NCBI GenBank assembly: GCA_021821465.1
Contig: JAKACM010000002.1
Location: 1-64,000, forward strand
Direction of reading: 5' to 3'
Length of the DNA stretch: 64,000 nucleotides
Origin: Bacillota bacterium
GTDB taxonomy: Bacteria > Bacillota > Sulfobacillia > Sulfobacillales > Sulfobacillaceae
Shown here: in pieces, positions 18,990 through 29,800 of the stretch
How positions within the stretch are numbered: the first letter of the stretch is position 1
Layout of the letters: every line of letters begins with the position of its first letter
The notes under the pieces: model-generated
The model's input: the letters and a program-made list of their open reading frames with translations, nothing else
Databases searched by the model: none
Told to the model about the DNA's origin: nothing
Translations under genes and position numbers: made by a program

Positions 18990-20339
18990 TTGCCCGCAGT
19001 TACGGCCGATCTGATAGCCCGCGTCGACGATTGGTTAGACATCTATACAAACCTTTCTGCCGGCGATCGCTGTGACTTTATCGATCAAACATTGGACTAC
19101 CCGCTGACCGAGGACTTTTTGGAAGATACGGAAATGAGTATTCTCATCGCAGAACTGGAGGACAGAGCTGGACCGGCGGCGATGGTCCGTCTGGTGGAAA
19201 AACTCCGGCATGTGCTGCCTGAATTTCATTTCCAAGAAACCAGCTACGTAGAGGACACCATGCTCGCCTGGGGTCTCTTTCACGACGATCCGGAGCAAAT
19301 TTCTACCGCCGCGGCCTACCTCCGGAAAGACCCGGTTCAATTCGCGAGTCCATTTTTAATGACGTTCAGATGGCTGTGTCTCTACCAAAAAAGAGACTTC
19401 GCGGCAGAGCAAGCTAAGACAGGCTTCTCACCAATTCACACCTCGCCCGAGATTAGTCCTGGCGTCGCAAATATCTTGGCCGATTTTCTCATCTACGACA
19501 AATGTGAACGGCTTTATGACCAAATTTCGAGCGGTGAATCACCCGATGCGGCCTCGTTGTCGGAATTAGAAGACCAGTTATATGGTGATGACGCCATGGA
19601 TCTGGAAGAACGAGTCATCCCTGTGCTGTCGAGTCCAACTTGGCCACAGCCGATCTCAGAGTGGCGCGACAAACATCAGCGTTCTGCGGCACTCGAAGAT
19701 TTGCGCTGGGTTTTCCTGCGTTATCAACGGGATACCAAAAAGTTCCCGTTTACGACCTCCTCCTTCATCTGGAACAGCGTGTTGAGGTTTTTCGAGGATG
19801 GGCAGTCTACTCAACGCGATACCTACTTTTATCCCACGGAGCAGAAGCTCCATCAATATCTGGGTCCCTATACAAGGTTTTTGTCGAACCAACAGGATTG
19901 GGCCTTTACTACCGTCTGGGGTATTCCTTATGTGGTCGACTTCCTAAAAACCCTCGGTTGGATGACCCCAGAAGAACACGCTCATTGCCTATCCTTGGCT
20001 GAGCACGCAAAATCCTTATTAATTGATGGATATGCGTTCGATCTCTGGCAATACGATTTTGTCCACCGATGGACACCGCCAGATAGCGTGGATCCGGACG
20101 GATGGGCGAAGGAGAAGCAAATTTTTGCGGATAGTCTCACAGTCATACGCAACGTCGACCGTCCCGATAATAACGAGCTTCTTGACTTCGTCCCTGAAGA
20201 AGTGCTATCAAAGCGTGATCCGGTGTTTGGCGCTATCCATGGTCTCTTGTCCGCCAAAGAGCGCCCGGCCCGCCCAGATCCATCAAAGCGCAAAAAACCC
20301 AACAAGAAACGGAGAAAAAAGAAACCCCACCGTCACTGA
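18990..20339 (+). CDS. Hypothetical 449-residue protein with basic tail
   Basis: TTG at 18990 follows GAGGAGGAA, a strong site. The protein is acidic and helix-rich over residues 1-425, without signal peptide or membrane helices. It contains segments such as MSILIAELEDRAGPAAMVRL and an aromatic-rich region at 280-370 (QQDWAFTTVWGIPYVVDFL). It ends in a Lys/Arg-rich tail (KRKKPNKKRRKKKPHRH) that could bind nucleic acid. I recognise no family. It has no broken frames and stands alone between decayed units, so it may be a cargo gene of the island. Confidence 0.6.
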   Translation: MPAVTADLIARVDDWLDIYTNLSAGDRCDFIDQTLDYPLTEDFLEDTEMSILIAELEDRAGPAAMVRLVEKLRHVLPEFHFQETSYVEDTMLAWGLFHDDPEQISTAAAYLRKDPVQFASPFLMTFRWLCLYQKRDFAAEQAKTGFSPIHTSPEISPGVANILADFLIYDKCERLYDQISSGESPDAASLSELEDQLYGDDAMDLEERVIPVLSSPTWPQPISEWRDKHQRSAALEDLRWVFLRYQRDTKKFPFTTSSFIWNSVLRFFEDGQSTQRDTYFYPTEQKLHQYLGPYTRFLSNQQDWAFTTVWGIPYVVDFLKTLGWMTPEEHAHCLSLAEHAKSLLIDGYAFDLWQYDFVHRWTPPDSVDPDGWAKEKQIFADSLTVIRNVDRPDNNELLDFVPEEVLSKRDPVFGAIHGLLSAKERPARPDPSKRKKPNKKRRKKKPHRH

Positions 20340-20501
20340 TGCCTGGGACAGCACATCGTAAAACTAACCTGAATCCATAACAGGAAATTGACCCGCCGAG
20401 TGACTGTGCCAATATATGACATAATCTAGCAGATTAATTTTCATAGGTCACCTAACTATGCGGCATCCTCGTGGATCGTCAATTCTTTAACCCTAAGCGT
20501 C

Positions 20502-22349
20502 GTGCCGACACGTCAGTTGGAAGAGGTCGAAATCCCGTTGAGCCATGATTCGACGTTACATTTAGAACGAGTTAACAAGGTTTATCAACGCGGGAATGAG
20601 CAAGTAATGGCCCTCAAGAATGTTACTTTTTCTTTGACGGTGGGAACCGTGCTCGTGATTTTTGGTCCATCCGGCGGGGGAAAATCAACTTTATTACACC
20701 TGTTAGGGGGTATGGATCGCCCCAGTTCCGGCCAAATTCTCTTCAAAGGCCAGGATATCGGACAGTGGCGCTCGGATCAATTAGCGCACTTTCGACGAGA
20801 AACCGTAGGTTTTATCTTTCAGTCCTTTCATCTGGTCACAAATATGTCCGCCCGAGAGAATGTAGAACTGCCATTAATGATGGCAGGCGTCCCCAAACCT
20901 GAACGACGCCAACGGGCCGTCGAGTTGTTGACCCGGGTAGGGAAACTCGATCCAATTATCGGGCCACGGAGCTGTCCGGTGGGCAGGCTCAACGGGTCGC
21001 CATAGCTCGAGCTTTAGCCATCAATCCCCCGCTCATTTTAGCTGATGAACCGACTGGCAATCTTGATTCCGCTAACGGTGAAGAAATTATGACCGTCCTC
21101 ATTTCGCTGGCTCATGAGGACGGTCATAGCGTGGTGATCGTAACGCACAATGAACAGTTTGCCAAACTGGCAGACCGGGTCCTGCGCATACGAGACGGAA
21201 CCGTGCACGAAGAAGAAAGGCCCCAGGCAGATCGGCCTCTGGCCCGGGTTGTATGGTCTGGCCTTTCATGCTCTCTGACGCGGCGCATCGTACGGGGTTT
21301 ACTGACGGGACTGGGTATCGCCATCGGTGTGGCAGCCATGGTCTCATTGATTGGCCTCGGAACCGAACTTAAATCTCATGTGATCAAAAGTGTCACGTCT
21401 TTAGGCCCTTTAACGTCCATAAGCGTGTCTCCCGCAGCTCCTGGGTCCACCACCGGAGGCATACTGAGTGCCACTACCACCTCGGGGCCGACAAAACCCA
21501 TTACACGCCATACCCTCCACCAATTTAGCCGGTTATCGGGCGTGTATGGGGCTTACCTGGATGCCACGTTTCTCACAAGCATCACGTATCATAAGCAATC
21601 CACGACCGTAGCGTTAAAACCCTTACACCCTCGATCCCTGTGGAGCGTTTCGGATATTTTGCCCCACCTCTCAGCCGGGGCAGATGGCATCCCGTAACTT
21701 GGACGTGGTGCTTCCGGTAAACGTCGCTAAAGCTCTTGTGGCTGGAAAACATGCCAGCACGCACTCGTTGCTCGGTCAAAAAGTTCCGTTACGGGTAGAA
21801 ACCCGCGGTGGCGGAATGTTTACCGGTGGAGGATTGATCTCCCCCTCTCACCCCTCCAAGCCCCAAAATGCGGTCATCGTCGGCTTAATGGGCTCCGGCG
21901 TCGGTTATGTTCCCTATGACACCGCATTGCACTGGACCACCATCGCCGCTCCTAATCCGCACCACATACATTACCCCGGGGTGACTGTCCTAGTTCGGAA
22001 TGTGTCGAATGTATCCCCGGTTGCCCATCACATTGATGCTCTCGGCTTTAGCACGACCACCGCCCAACAAACCCTGAAGTCCGTGAACAAAAGTTTTGGT
22101 TTAATTGAAACCGGGTTGGGGACGGTTGGCGGCGCGTCGATTCTTCCGGATGACGAAGCGTGGAACCCCATTCTTGATGATTTTATCGATCAGGGATCAA
22201 CATTGTACAGTCCGGATCCAGACGTGTTTCATCACCGATGGCTCGAAGTCCCTCAATATCTTCATAAACATCCCGAATGGGAAGACACATCGGAATACAA
22301 ATCGTTTACTAATCCGGGCAGAGCCGTAGGATGGATTTCGCCATGCTGA
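20502..22349 (+). pseudogene. MacB/LolD-type ABC exporter, frameshifted and truncated
   Basis: Originally one ATPase-permease fusion. The ATPase has Walker A GPSGGGKST, Q-loop FIFQSFHL, then after a frame change near 20960 the signature ELSGGQAQRVAIARAL and Walker B LILADEPTGNLD, H-loop VIVTHN. It continues into MacB-like membrane and periplasmic parts (TGLGIAIGVAAMVSLIGLG). A second frame change near 21690 leads to GFSTTTAQQTLKSVNKSFG. At about 22140 the FtsX-type membrane helices are replaced by unrelated sequence (WNPILDDFIDQGST...). Such exporters move peptides or lipids; this one cannot work. Confidence 0.85.
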
Positions 22350-22354
22350 ATCAT

Positions 22355-22477
22355 TCACCTGACACTAATAGAACTAATGTGCAACACCTTCGCGGCTTCC
22401 GCCACACTCAACACCACCGGATGCGACTGTCCCGTCGCATCGCGGATAGCCTCCCAGATGAATGCCTGTGTCATCAT
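22355..22477 (-). pseudogene. Excisionase/AlpA-like helix-turn-helix gene, truncated
   Basis: ATG at 22477, ten bases after AAGGAG, opens a frame reading VVLSVAEAAKVLHISSISVR and then TGA at 22355. This is the start of a MerR/excisionase-type HTH (SVAEAAKVLxISxxxVR), cut off just after the recognition helix where the ABC remnant ends. About 40 codons remain. Such small DNA-binding proteins control excision of integrated elements; here it lies next to a tRNA-Gln gene. Confidence 0.6.
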
Positions 22478-23197
22478 CGTTGAATGTCTCCTTAGTCATC
22501 GCAACGCCGGAGCCCAATTTCCGGTCAATGAATCGCGCTCGCATCCCTCCTTTCTGCTCTTAGGCAAATATAAAGACTGTGCAGAGTATATCCCTGCATA
22601 GCTAATCTGTCCCGCCAATATCTTGATGTCAAACGCCGCGAATAACGCGGAACGACGACTGAGACCACTTTACTGTCACACCCCCAGGGTTTCACAGACA
22701 ACGCGGTGGTTCGTGTGATCTTTTTTCTCTCTGAAGAAGAGAGAGAAGCGGGGATACACCCACTTGTCGGCGTCGGAGTGATCTCCTCCTCAGGCAAGTC
22801 TTTCGCTATGATCCCCCGCCATTCAGATGCTCCCACACTGTCATTGGTTGAACCGGAGACCTCTGCGGCAATGTCATCCTGGCAACCACGGCAACGATTC
22901 TCCGGAAAAGTGTGAGCCTATCATGCCGGAAGATTTTCGCACCAAAGAGGATGGAGTGCCGCCAAAGCACGGAATAAACCGGATGCGTAATCCGTTTGTC
23001 CTGCCAACACATGGCGTGTTGGGGCGAGCGGGAGTCATTCACTCCCAGGTCCACCTTTACGCATCCAGGGACAATTCGAACGATTCGATTGTGCATAAAC
23101 CCGCAGAACCCAAAATGGTCTGCCGGTTCTCGCGTTATCTCCGCTCGTGGGGATGGAAGTGGGGATGGAACGCATTTTGCTAGTCGTGTGTGGGCAA
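22478..23197. other. Unassigned stretch before the tRNA cluster
   Basis: About 700 bases. Frames on both strands overlap without family-like sequence. Repeated short purine tracts occur near 22730-22750. It probably contains further decayed element sequence. Confidence 0.4.
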
Positions 23198-23221
23198 TAA
23201 AAAATCCGCAATCGCTTGCGG
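23198..23221 (-). terminator. Rho-independent terminator of the tRNA operon
   Basis: On the minus strand: CCGCAA, loop GCGA, TTGCGG, then ATTTTTTATT. It lies 15 bases past the tRNA-Gln CCA end, so it ends the seven-tRNA transcript. Confidence 0.85.
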
Positions 23222-23235
23222 TGTCTCAAAAAAAT

Positions 23236-23311
23236 TGGCTGGGGAGGCAGGACTCGAACCTGCGAATGCGGGATCCAAAGTCCCGTGCCTTACCAACTTG
23301 GCGACTCCCCA
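23236..23311 (-). tRNA. tRNA-Gln (TTG)
   Basis: Complete cloverleaf on the minus strand with U1-A72, anticodon loop CTTTGGA giving TTG, TTCGAGT T-loop and encoded GCCA end. Last gene of the cluster. Its 3' half plus terminator recurs, degenerate, at 2495-2580. Confidence 0.97.
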
Positions 23312-23324
23312 AAACCTCTATATA

Positions 23325-23400
23325 TGGTGGAGCTTAGCGGGATCGAACCGCTGACCTCCTGCGTGCAAAGCAGGCGCTCTCCCAGCTGAGCTAAAGCCCC
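23325..23400 (-). tRNA. tRNA-Ala (TGC)
   Basis: Complete cloverleaf, anticodon loop TTTGCAC (TGC), T-loop TTCGATC, encoded CCA. The cluster has a second Ala gene with GGC. Confidence 0.97.
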
Positions 23401-23403
23401 GTA

Positions 23404-23477
23404 TGGAGCGGGTGATGGGAATCGAACCCACGTAATCAGCTTGGAAGGCTGAGGCTCTACCATTGAGCTACACCCGC
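23404..23477 (-). tRNA. tRNA-Gly (TCC)
   Basis: Complete cloverleaf starting GCGGGTGTAGCTC, anticodon loop CTTCCAA (TCC), T-loop TTCGATT, encoded CCA. Confidence 0.97.
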
Positions 23478-23482
23478 AAAAC

Positions 23483-23559
23483 TGGCAGGCCAGGAGGGAC
23501 TCGAACCCCCAACCCGCGGATTTGGAGTCCGCTGCTCTACCAATTCGAGCTACTGGCCT
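23483..23559 (-). tRNA. tRNA-Trp (CCA)
   Basis: Starts AGGCCAGTAGCTC; anticodon loop CTCCAAA gives CCA; T-loop TTCGAGT; encoded CCA end. Confidence 0.97.
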
Positions 23560-23564
23560 ATCTT

Positions 23565-23641
23565 TGGTGGGCCATGAAGGATTCGAACCTTCGACACTCC
23601 GCTTAAAAGGCGGATGCTCTAACCAACTGAGCTAATGGCCC
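23565..23641 (-). tRNA. tRNA-Lys (TTT)
   Basis: Starts GGGCCATTAGCTC; anticodon loop CTTTTAA gives TTT; T-loop TTCGAAT; encoded CCA end. Confidence 0.97.
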
Positions 23642-23644
23642 AAA

Positions 23645-23720
23645 TGGTGACCCCAGCGGGATTCGAACCCGCGTTACCACCTTGAAAGGGTGATGTCCTA
23701 GGCCTCTAGACCATGGGGTC
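23645..23720 (-). tRNA. tRNA-Glu (TTC)
   Basis: Starts GACCCCATGGTCTAG; anticodon loop CTTTCAA gives TTC; T-loop TTCGAAT; encoded CCA end. Confidence 0.97.
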
Positions 23721-23723
23721 ATT

Positions 23724-23799
<76 letters not shown>

Positions 23800-23938
23800 G
23801 ATTATCTACATTGCTTTACGCTAACCGCGCTCATTTATTATAATGACCTCATGGCCCGTGGTCAAGACTTTGTTAGGTTCGTTCCATGGTGTCGCAACAA
23901 CAAGCATTTTATCATTCCCAGACCCCGACGGTCAATAT

Positions 23939-25909
23939 TCAGGGTACAGCCACACGGTTTTTCCCTTGCCGTTTTGCATCATACATCGCATGATCGGCCG
24001 ACGCAAATAATTCTTCTGTTGTCATGGGAGCATAAAATTCCGCTGCTCCAATGCTGACGGTGGTACCAATCATTGAATCTTTCCAAGCAAATTTTCCGTC
24101 CATTTCGCGACGAATGCGTTCACCTACCGCCACGGCCTCACTTAACTCGGTACCAGGCAAAATCACGACAAATTCGTCGCCGGCATATCGGCAGGCTGTA
24201 TCCTGGTCACGAATGTTACGACGAATAACATGGGCCACGATTTGCAAGTGAGTATCTCCCGCAATATGTCCATAGTGGTCGTTTATCTGCTTCAGACTAT
24301 CTGAATCGATCAACAGCAAGGATAATGGTGAGCCCTTTCTTGATGCATGATCCACGGCTTCTTGCAACACCACAGAAAATCGACGGGAATTGCCAAGATG
24401 CGTTAAATAATCTGTCAAAGCGATAGATTCGGTCTGCTGGTATAGTTGAGCATTCTTAATGGCAATCGCTGCTTGCGATGCCACCGATAAGACAAATTCC
24501 ATGTGGTCTTCATCATAAAATATGCGATAGGATTGAACAGACATCGCGCCTATCACTTGCCCTTCACGGATTAAAGGGACAATAATAGCACTTTTAGGAA
24601 TTCGAAACGAACCGGTCGGTTGCGACGAATCCATGCTGCCATTGAGCAGTAATGGTTCTTGTTTTTGCAATACCTGTTCTGTCGGTGTGCCTGCTCCGAT
24701 ATCCATGATTTCCGGAGCATATTCTTTCCCATCATCAAATAAATATTGCATGAGAATTTTAGAAGGGTCGTCGGGAAGGTTTAAAGCAACAAAAAATGAA
24801 TCAATTTCTAATTCTTCCGTCGCAGTTTGGTGCAGAGACCGTAAAAGTGCACTCATTTCCAAATTGCCGTTCACGATCCTTCCAACCCGTTCCAGAATTG
24901 CCAACAGCCGTCCTCGTTTCAATGCATTGGTCTGAGCCTTTTCAAATCGAATTTGGTTCACAACCATTTCGCTCAAGCCTTCCAGAATAACTTTTTGATC
25001 ACTCAGAGATGTTTTTTTCTGGGCTCCGGCAAACCCCATCACGCCGATTATTGTCTCTTGATCTCGTAAAGGAATCAGGACTAACTCCCATGTATCTTCG
25101 TCAGTCAGTTCGTATGGCTGTGTTTGATTGGCATGAATTGCTAAATTAGAATAATAGCTCATTACACCCCGAGTCAATACTTGCGACTCGTAGCGCTCTA
25201 AAAAATCCCATTCTTTCCTGACATCGAAACCGGTTTGAGTAATCAATTGCGTGCCTGAGGATGTCCATTCGCAGACATAGCCTGCGTCTATATTCAGCAA
25301 ACGAATCCCGGTTTGCAAAATCGTATCTATCGAATCCGATAGACTCGAAAGTTTGACCACAGATTCCTGCAGAGTTTTTAAAGCCATCAAGTGTTCAATA
25401 TGTACGTTATTTTGTTGGAATTTTTTAATGGTCTGACGCAAAGAAAGTCCTAAAAGTGTCGCTACCATACTAAGGAATGCCAGAATGAATTCCCGCCACC
25501 ACAATTCCGGGTTCATCCAATTCCCGCAAGCTAGCCCATAACTGATCCAAATAGCCGCGATTCCCCATAATGACCAAAAGACAGAGGAGTATATCGCCAG
25601 AAAAATGATCTCAAACGAATAGAGAGCGAAGGCTTGGCTGTGAAGTGCGCCGGTTACACTTACCACCAATGAGAGAACAAGAATATCTACGAGAATCATT
25701 ACTTGATTAAATCGCGAAAGTATTTGAGCATTTTGACGACGCTTCCTTATCCATAAGGAAATGATCCAGTAAAGCGCAGCCAGCACCCATATAACCCACC
25801 CAAATGGCATTAATGCCGCGAAAATGGCCCCCAATGTCCATTCCAAGGTACGCATCGCCCAAATGACATCATTAACATCATAATGATGTTCTTCTAAATA
25901 TGCACGCAT
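23939..25909 (-). CDS. Membrane GAF-GGDEF diguanylate cyclase
   Basis: 656 residues from ATG at 25909 (GGGAG seven bases upstream; an in-frame ATG eleven codons earlier has no such site). Several membrane helices lie within about residues 20-165, followed by two GAF-like domains (about 185-335 and 340-480) and a C-terminal GGDEF domain. The active loop is YAGDEFVVILPG, an AGDEF variant common in active enzymes. RDQD five residues before it is a product-inhibition I-site. It should make c-di-GMP from two GTP under control of a membrane or small-ligand signal. Nothing indicates an operon. It could feed the c-di-GMP-controlled exosortase locus 20 kb away. Confidence 0.9.
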   Translation of the reverse strand: MRAYLEEHHYDVNDVIWAMRTLEWTLGAIFAALMPFGWVIWVLAALYWIISLWIRKRRQNAQILSRFNQVMILVDILVLSLVVSVTGALHSQAFALYSFEIIFLAIYSSVFWSLWGIAAIWISYGLACGNWMNPELWWREFILAFLSMVATLLGLSLRQTIKKFQQNNVHIEHLMALKTLQESVVKLSSLSDSIDTILQTGIRLLNIDAGYVCEWTSSGTQLITQTGFDVRKEWDFLERYESQVLTRGVMSYYSNLAIHANQTQPYELTDEDTWELVLIPLRDQETIIGVMGFAGAQKKTSLSDQKVILEGLSEMVVNQIRFEKAQTNALKRGRLLAILERVGRIVNGNLEMSALLRSLHQTATEELEIDSFFVALNLPDDPSKILMQYLFDDGKEYAPEIMDIGAGTPTEQVLQKQEPLLLNGSMDSSQPTGSFRIPKSAIIVPLIREGQVIGAMSVQSYRIFYDEDHMEFVLSVASQAAIAIKNAQLYQQTESIALTDYLTHLGNSRRFSVVLQEAVDHASRKGSPLSLLLIDSDSLKQINDHYGHIAGDTHLQIVAHVIRRNIRDQDTACRYAGDEFVVILPGTELSEAVAVGERIRREMDGKFAWKDSMIGTTVSIGAAEFYAPMTTEELFASADHAMYDAKRQGKNRVAVP

Positions 25910-25942
25910 TGTCTTTCTCCCAACACTATACAGTTCATCCAT

Positions 25943-26263
25943 TTTGACAAATTGGTATATTTTATATTGTGTACTGTTCGAGGCATCATCGTTAAAGTCC
26001 TCTAAAAGTTTTCGAAAATTTTTCGAGATTATCTATCTCAAGACCAGCGTAAGATTGGTACCTTACGGGCCACTTACTAACCCAACTATTCTTTTCCTTG
26101 CTTTGCACCATTTGATTAAACAAGGTGGTTGGTATCCGAAGAAATTCTAGTAGACATCCCACAGGCTGTTTGCAGATGCATTATGGCACCGTAGTGCCTT
26201 CCGGCAGCTACGGTGGGAAATCTCGGAGATTTGAGAATTCCTTTCTGGGTTTTAGACCGGAGA
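25943..26263. other. Intergenic between convergent/tandem leftward genes
   Basis: About 320 bases downstream of the flavin-reductase-like gene and upstream of the GGDEF gene. It contains GCACCGTAGTGC and CCGGCAGCTACGG-type partial inverted repeats near 26185-26215. No gene was recognised. Confidence 0.4.
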
Positions 26264-26812
26264 TTATTGAGCCTTCGGATAAGGCGGCAGTTCGCGTTCG
26301 TCAACATAACCACGAAAGGGCATTTTGACCCGGTTTATAGAGCCAATATCATTAACCAGCAAGTCTGGACCTTCCCTGTTCATCTTAGCTGTTACCGTAA
26401 GGCCAATCAGCCAGTAAAAGTCGCCCATATTCAATAAATCGTCCACCCAGCACTCGAAATGGGCAATTGCATTGGCCCATAATGGCACCCCTGTGTTTTC
26501 CCCGTAAACAATTTCATTAGCTCCGAGTTGGTCCGGCGTATGAGCGCCTTGCAGAAAACGAATTAGGAGATCTTTTTGATCCTCCGCTAATAACGACAAA
26601 CCTATTCTTCGCCCTTTTCCGACAATAGTTGCGCCTTCCATTTCTTTAGCCATAGCGATCCCCATCCGGGGCGGCTTGTGAGACATCGGGCTAATCCAGC
26701 ATCCATTATGCATATGACTTTTTTGGCCGTCTGATGTGGAAATAATAAAGGTTCCTCGCCGCCTAAAATTATAAACCGGTTCTGTCGAGTCGAATTTTGC
26801 TCCGGTATCCAA
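26264..26812 (-). CDS. Flavin reductase-like (FMN-binding split barrel) protein
   Basis: 182 residues. TTG at 26812 follows GAAGGGG by eight bases and lies immediately after the polymerase stop (TGATTG), so it is translationally coupled to dnaE2. The fold is indicated by RRGTFIISTSDGQKSHMHNG, WISPMSHKPPRMGIAMAKE and a C-terminal AHFECWVDDLLNMGDFYWLIG, as in flavoredoxin/flavin reductase domains that bind FMN. A redox role on a flavin is expected, but the electron partner is unknown. Its place as last gene of a DNA-damage operon is unusual; it may simply share the transcript. Confidence 0.75.
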   Translation of the reverse strand: MDTGAKFDSTEPVYNFRRRGTFIISTSDGQKSHMHNGCWISPMSHKPPRMGIAMAKEMEGATIVGKGRRIGLSLLAEDQKDLLIRFLQGAHTPDQLGANEIVYGENTGVPLWANAIAHFECWVDDLLNMGDFYWLIGLTVTAKMNREGPDLLVNDIGSINRVKMPFRGYVDERELPPYPKAQ

Positions 26813-29800
26813 TCATTTATCCCCTTCCCGTGCCATTTTTGGCATATCTGGATGAGACCATGGAGTAATAATGCGCACATCCATCCCCCGGTTTTCCATC
26901 CGCCCTCCGACCATAATAATTCTTGTTGTCGGGCCGAATAATAAATGCCCAAATTGCTGATAGCCTTGAGACGATAACCGGGCCTCTAGTATCCCTGTTT
27001 CATCCAATAACGAAAAAAATACTACAATCTTTCCACTGCGCGTTGGCGGGCGGTGAGGACGAATTAATAATCCTACACAACGGGCAAAACGTCCAGTCTT
27101 CATCTGTTGCAGCGCAGATATAGACACAAATCCTTGGCTCTGAAGATACTGCCGCCAGGGATCCAGCCATTGCTGATGCTGACCAAACCCGCAGTATTGA
27201 TAATCCCATATATTTTGCAGCTTTGCTGAAATAGAATGTGAAGGCCCGATCCTGGATTTTAGATAAAGACCTTGCGGCATCATCAACTCTTCTATTAGCG
27301 TTTCTCGGGAACTATTTACATTATCCCACGCTCCAAGCCGAATAGTCGCCATTATTTGCGCCATATTCAATCCCAGCTCTTGCAATTGCCTCGGTGAGTG
27401 AAACTCTTCTTTTGGCCGATTATGAACAATGTGAGCAGCCAACTCTGATCCGAGATGCTTAATGAATCCCAAGCCGATTCTTAAAATCTGCTTCCCCTCT
27501 TTTTTTACCCCGACATCACTTTGATTAATATCCATGGGAAAAATTGTGACTTCACGGCGTCTGGCTTCCACTACAAGCACATCCACCGGATAATATCCTA
27601 GCGGTTCGGCATTAAGTAATCCCATAAAATACTCCGTAGGGTGATGGGTTAATAAATAAGCCGTCCGATATGCGGTTTCTGCAAAAGCCGCCGCATGAGC
27701 TTCATTAAATCCATAACTCGCATAGCCGACAATTTGTTGAAACACCGCATCGGCAACTTCTGCCGACACCCCCAGGTCCTGTGCCTTGTCTTTGAACATT
27801 GTTCCGATTTCTTGCATATCTTCCGAAGATCGTGCATGGGTCATCACCCGCCTTAAGCTGTCAGCTTCCCCTGGAGTAAATCCCGCCAAAGTACTGGCGA
27901 TAGCGATTACCTGTTCCTGAAAAAGCACAACCCCGTAGGTTCTGGACAGAATGGGTTCCAACGCTGGGTGCAGATAACTTACAGGTTCTTGTCCCCTTCG
28001 CCGAGCAATAAACGGATCCACCATATTCCCTTTAATCGGTCCCGGGCGAATAAGCGCTAAACTCGCTACAATGTCTTCCCAATGATCCGGTTGCAATCTT
28101 AATGCCAATGCACGCTGAGCAGGACTTTCTAGTTGAAAAACTCCAATAGCATCTCCTTTTTGGAGCTGCTCATATGTAGCAGCGTCATGCAAGGGAATCG
28201 CATCATAAGAAAAATTCGGTTTGTCTTCTGCCAGCGCTTGAACTGTAATATCTACTGCTGTAAATGTTCTTAAACCCAATAAATCTAACTTTAACAAACC
28301 TAATGTCTCTACGTCGCGCTTATCGAATTGAATAATTTGTACTCCTTTTTGCGACAGTTCCAGCGGGCTAATTTGAGATAAAGGATGTTTACTGATCACT
28401 ACCCCTCCCAAATGGGTGCCAATATGGCGGGGCAGTCTTTCAATTTTTGATGCCCATTGCAAAACCGTCTTCAATTTCTGATTCTCGGGATATTGCCGAA
28501 GTTCAGGGATCTCTTGCCATCTTGTTAAAATCCCCTCAAATGAACTTTCCGGAAGTGATTTGGCAAGACGGTCTAATTCTGCAATCGGAAATCCTAACAC
28601 CTTACCGACTTCGCGCAATGCCGAACGTTGACGAAAAGTTTGATAAGTCGCGACCCGGGCTACATGATCCTCTCCATAACGTTTTTGCACATAAGTAATC
28701 ACCTGATCTCGATAACGGGTATCAAAATCAATATCGATATCCGGCATTTCTTGCCGTTCCGGGCTCATAAACCGCTCAAATAACAGATTTCGGGAAAAAG
28801 CATCCACTCCCGTGATACCCAGACAATAGGCCACAACCGAATCGGCTGCCGATCCTCGTCCTGCAAATCGAATGTGCCGTTCTTGGGCAAACCGGGTCAC
28901 ATCCCAGACCACCAAAAAATATTCGGTGAAACCGGAATCTTCAATTATTCGCAGTTCATGTTGAATACGCGGCCAAACTTTCTTGATCTTCTCCCCATAA
29001 CGCCTCTTTGCCCCTTTTTTTACCAATTCTCCGAGGTACACTTCAGCACTGACATGAGGAGGTAAAGTAAAATGCGGGGCATAACGCTGATTCAAAATAT
29101 TTGGAGACTCCAAACGTTCCGCTAATTGCAAGGTGTTTCGCAGCGCTTCGGGCCAGTGGCTTAACGCAGTTTCTATAGCTGACCATGGTTTGAGATAGTT
29201 TTCCGCATTCAGATGTCTTTCGGGACCAATGTCTTCTATTTTTTTGCCGGCTCGAATGCAGGTCAACAAATCAAAGGTCCCGAAATCTTTTTTTTCCGCA
29301 TAATGAGCAGCCGATGTCGCTATTGTGGGAATGTTTTTCCACTCAGACAAGTCTGTTAAAGCGTGAAAAAATGCGCCGTCTCCCGGCAAGTAGTTTGCAG
29401 CCATTTCAATAAATAGATTGTGCCGTTCAAAGATCTGTGTGAGCCGATCCAGAATAGAGGCTATCTGGCCCTTTTGGCGCTGAAACCAGGCCTGCCCTAT
29501 AACACCCATCCGATCTCCGGTTAAGGCTACTAATCCCGGGCCCCAACGCTCTAACATTTCCCATGTGACCCGAGGTTTTAATCGAGGGGATTTTAAATGG
29601 GATTCTGACAATAATGATACCAAATTGCCATAACTGTCAGTATCAGGAACCAACACGATAAGGCGTCCTAAATTTTCTAAATCTACCTCAGCTCCCACAA
29701 CAGCCCGAACGCCAAATTGTCTAGCCTCATCTAAAAATGTTACAATTCCCGATATTCTATGCACATCGGTCAATGCAACTGTGGAAATACCCACTGCCGC

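Noticed and set aside
24051-24251. Plus-strand frames inside the GGDEF gene
   Set aside because: Shadows of a gene with an unmistakable GGDEF domain.
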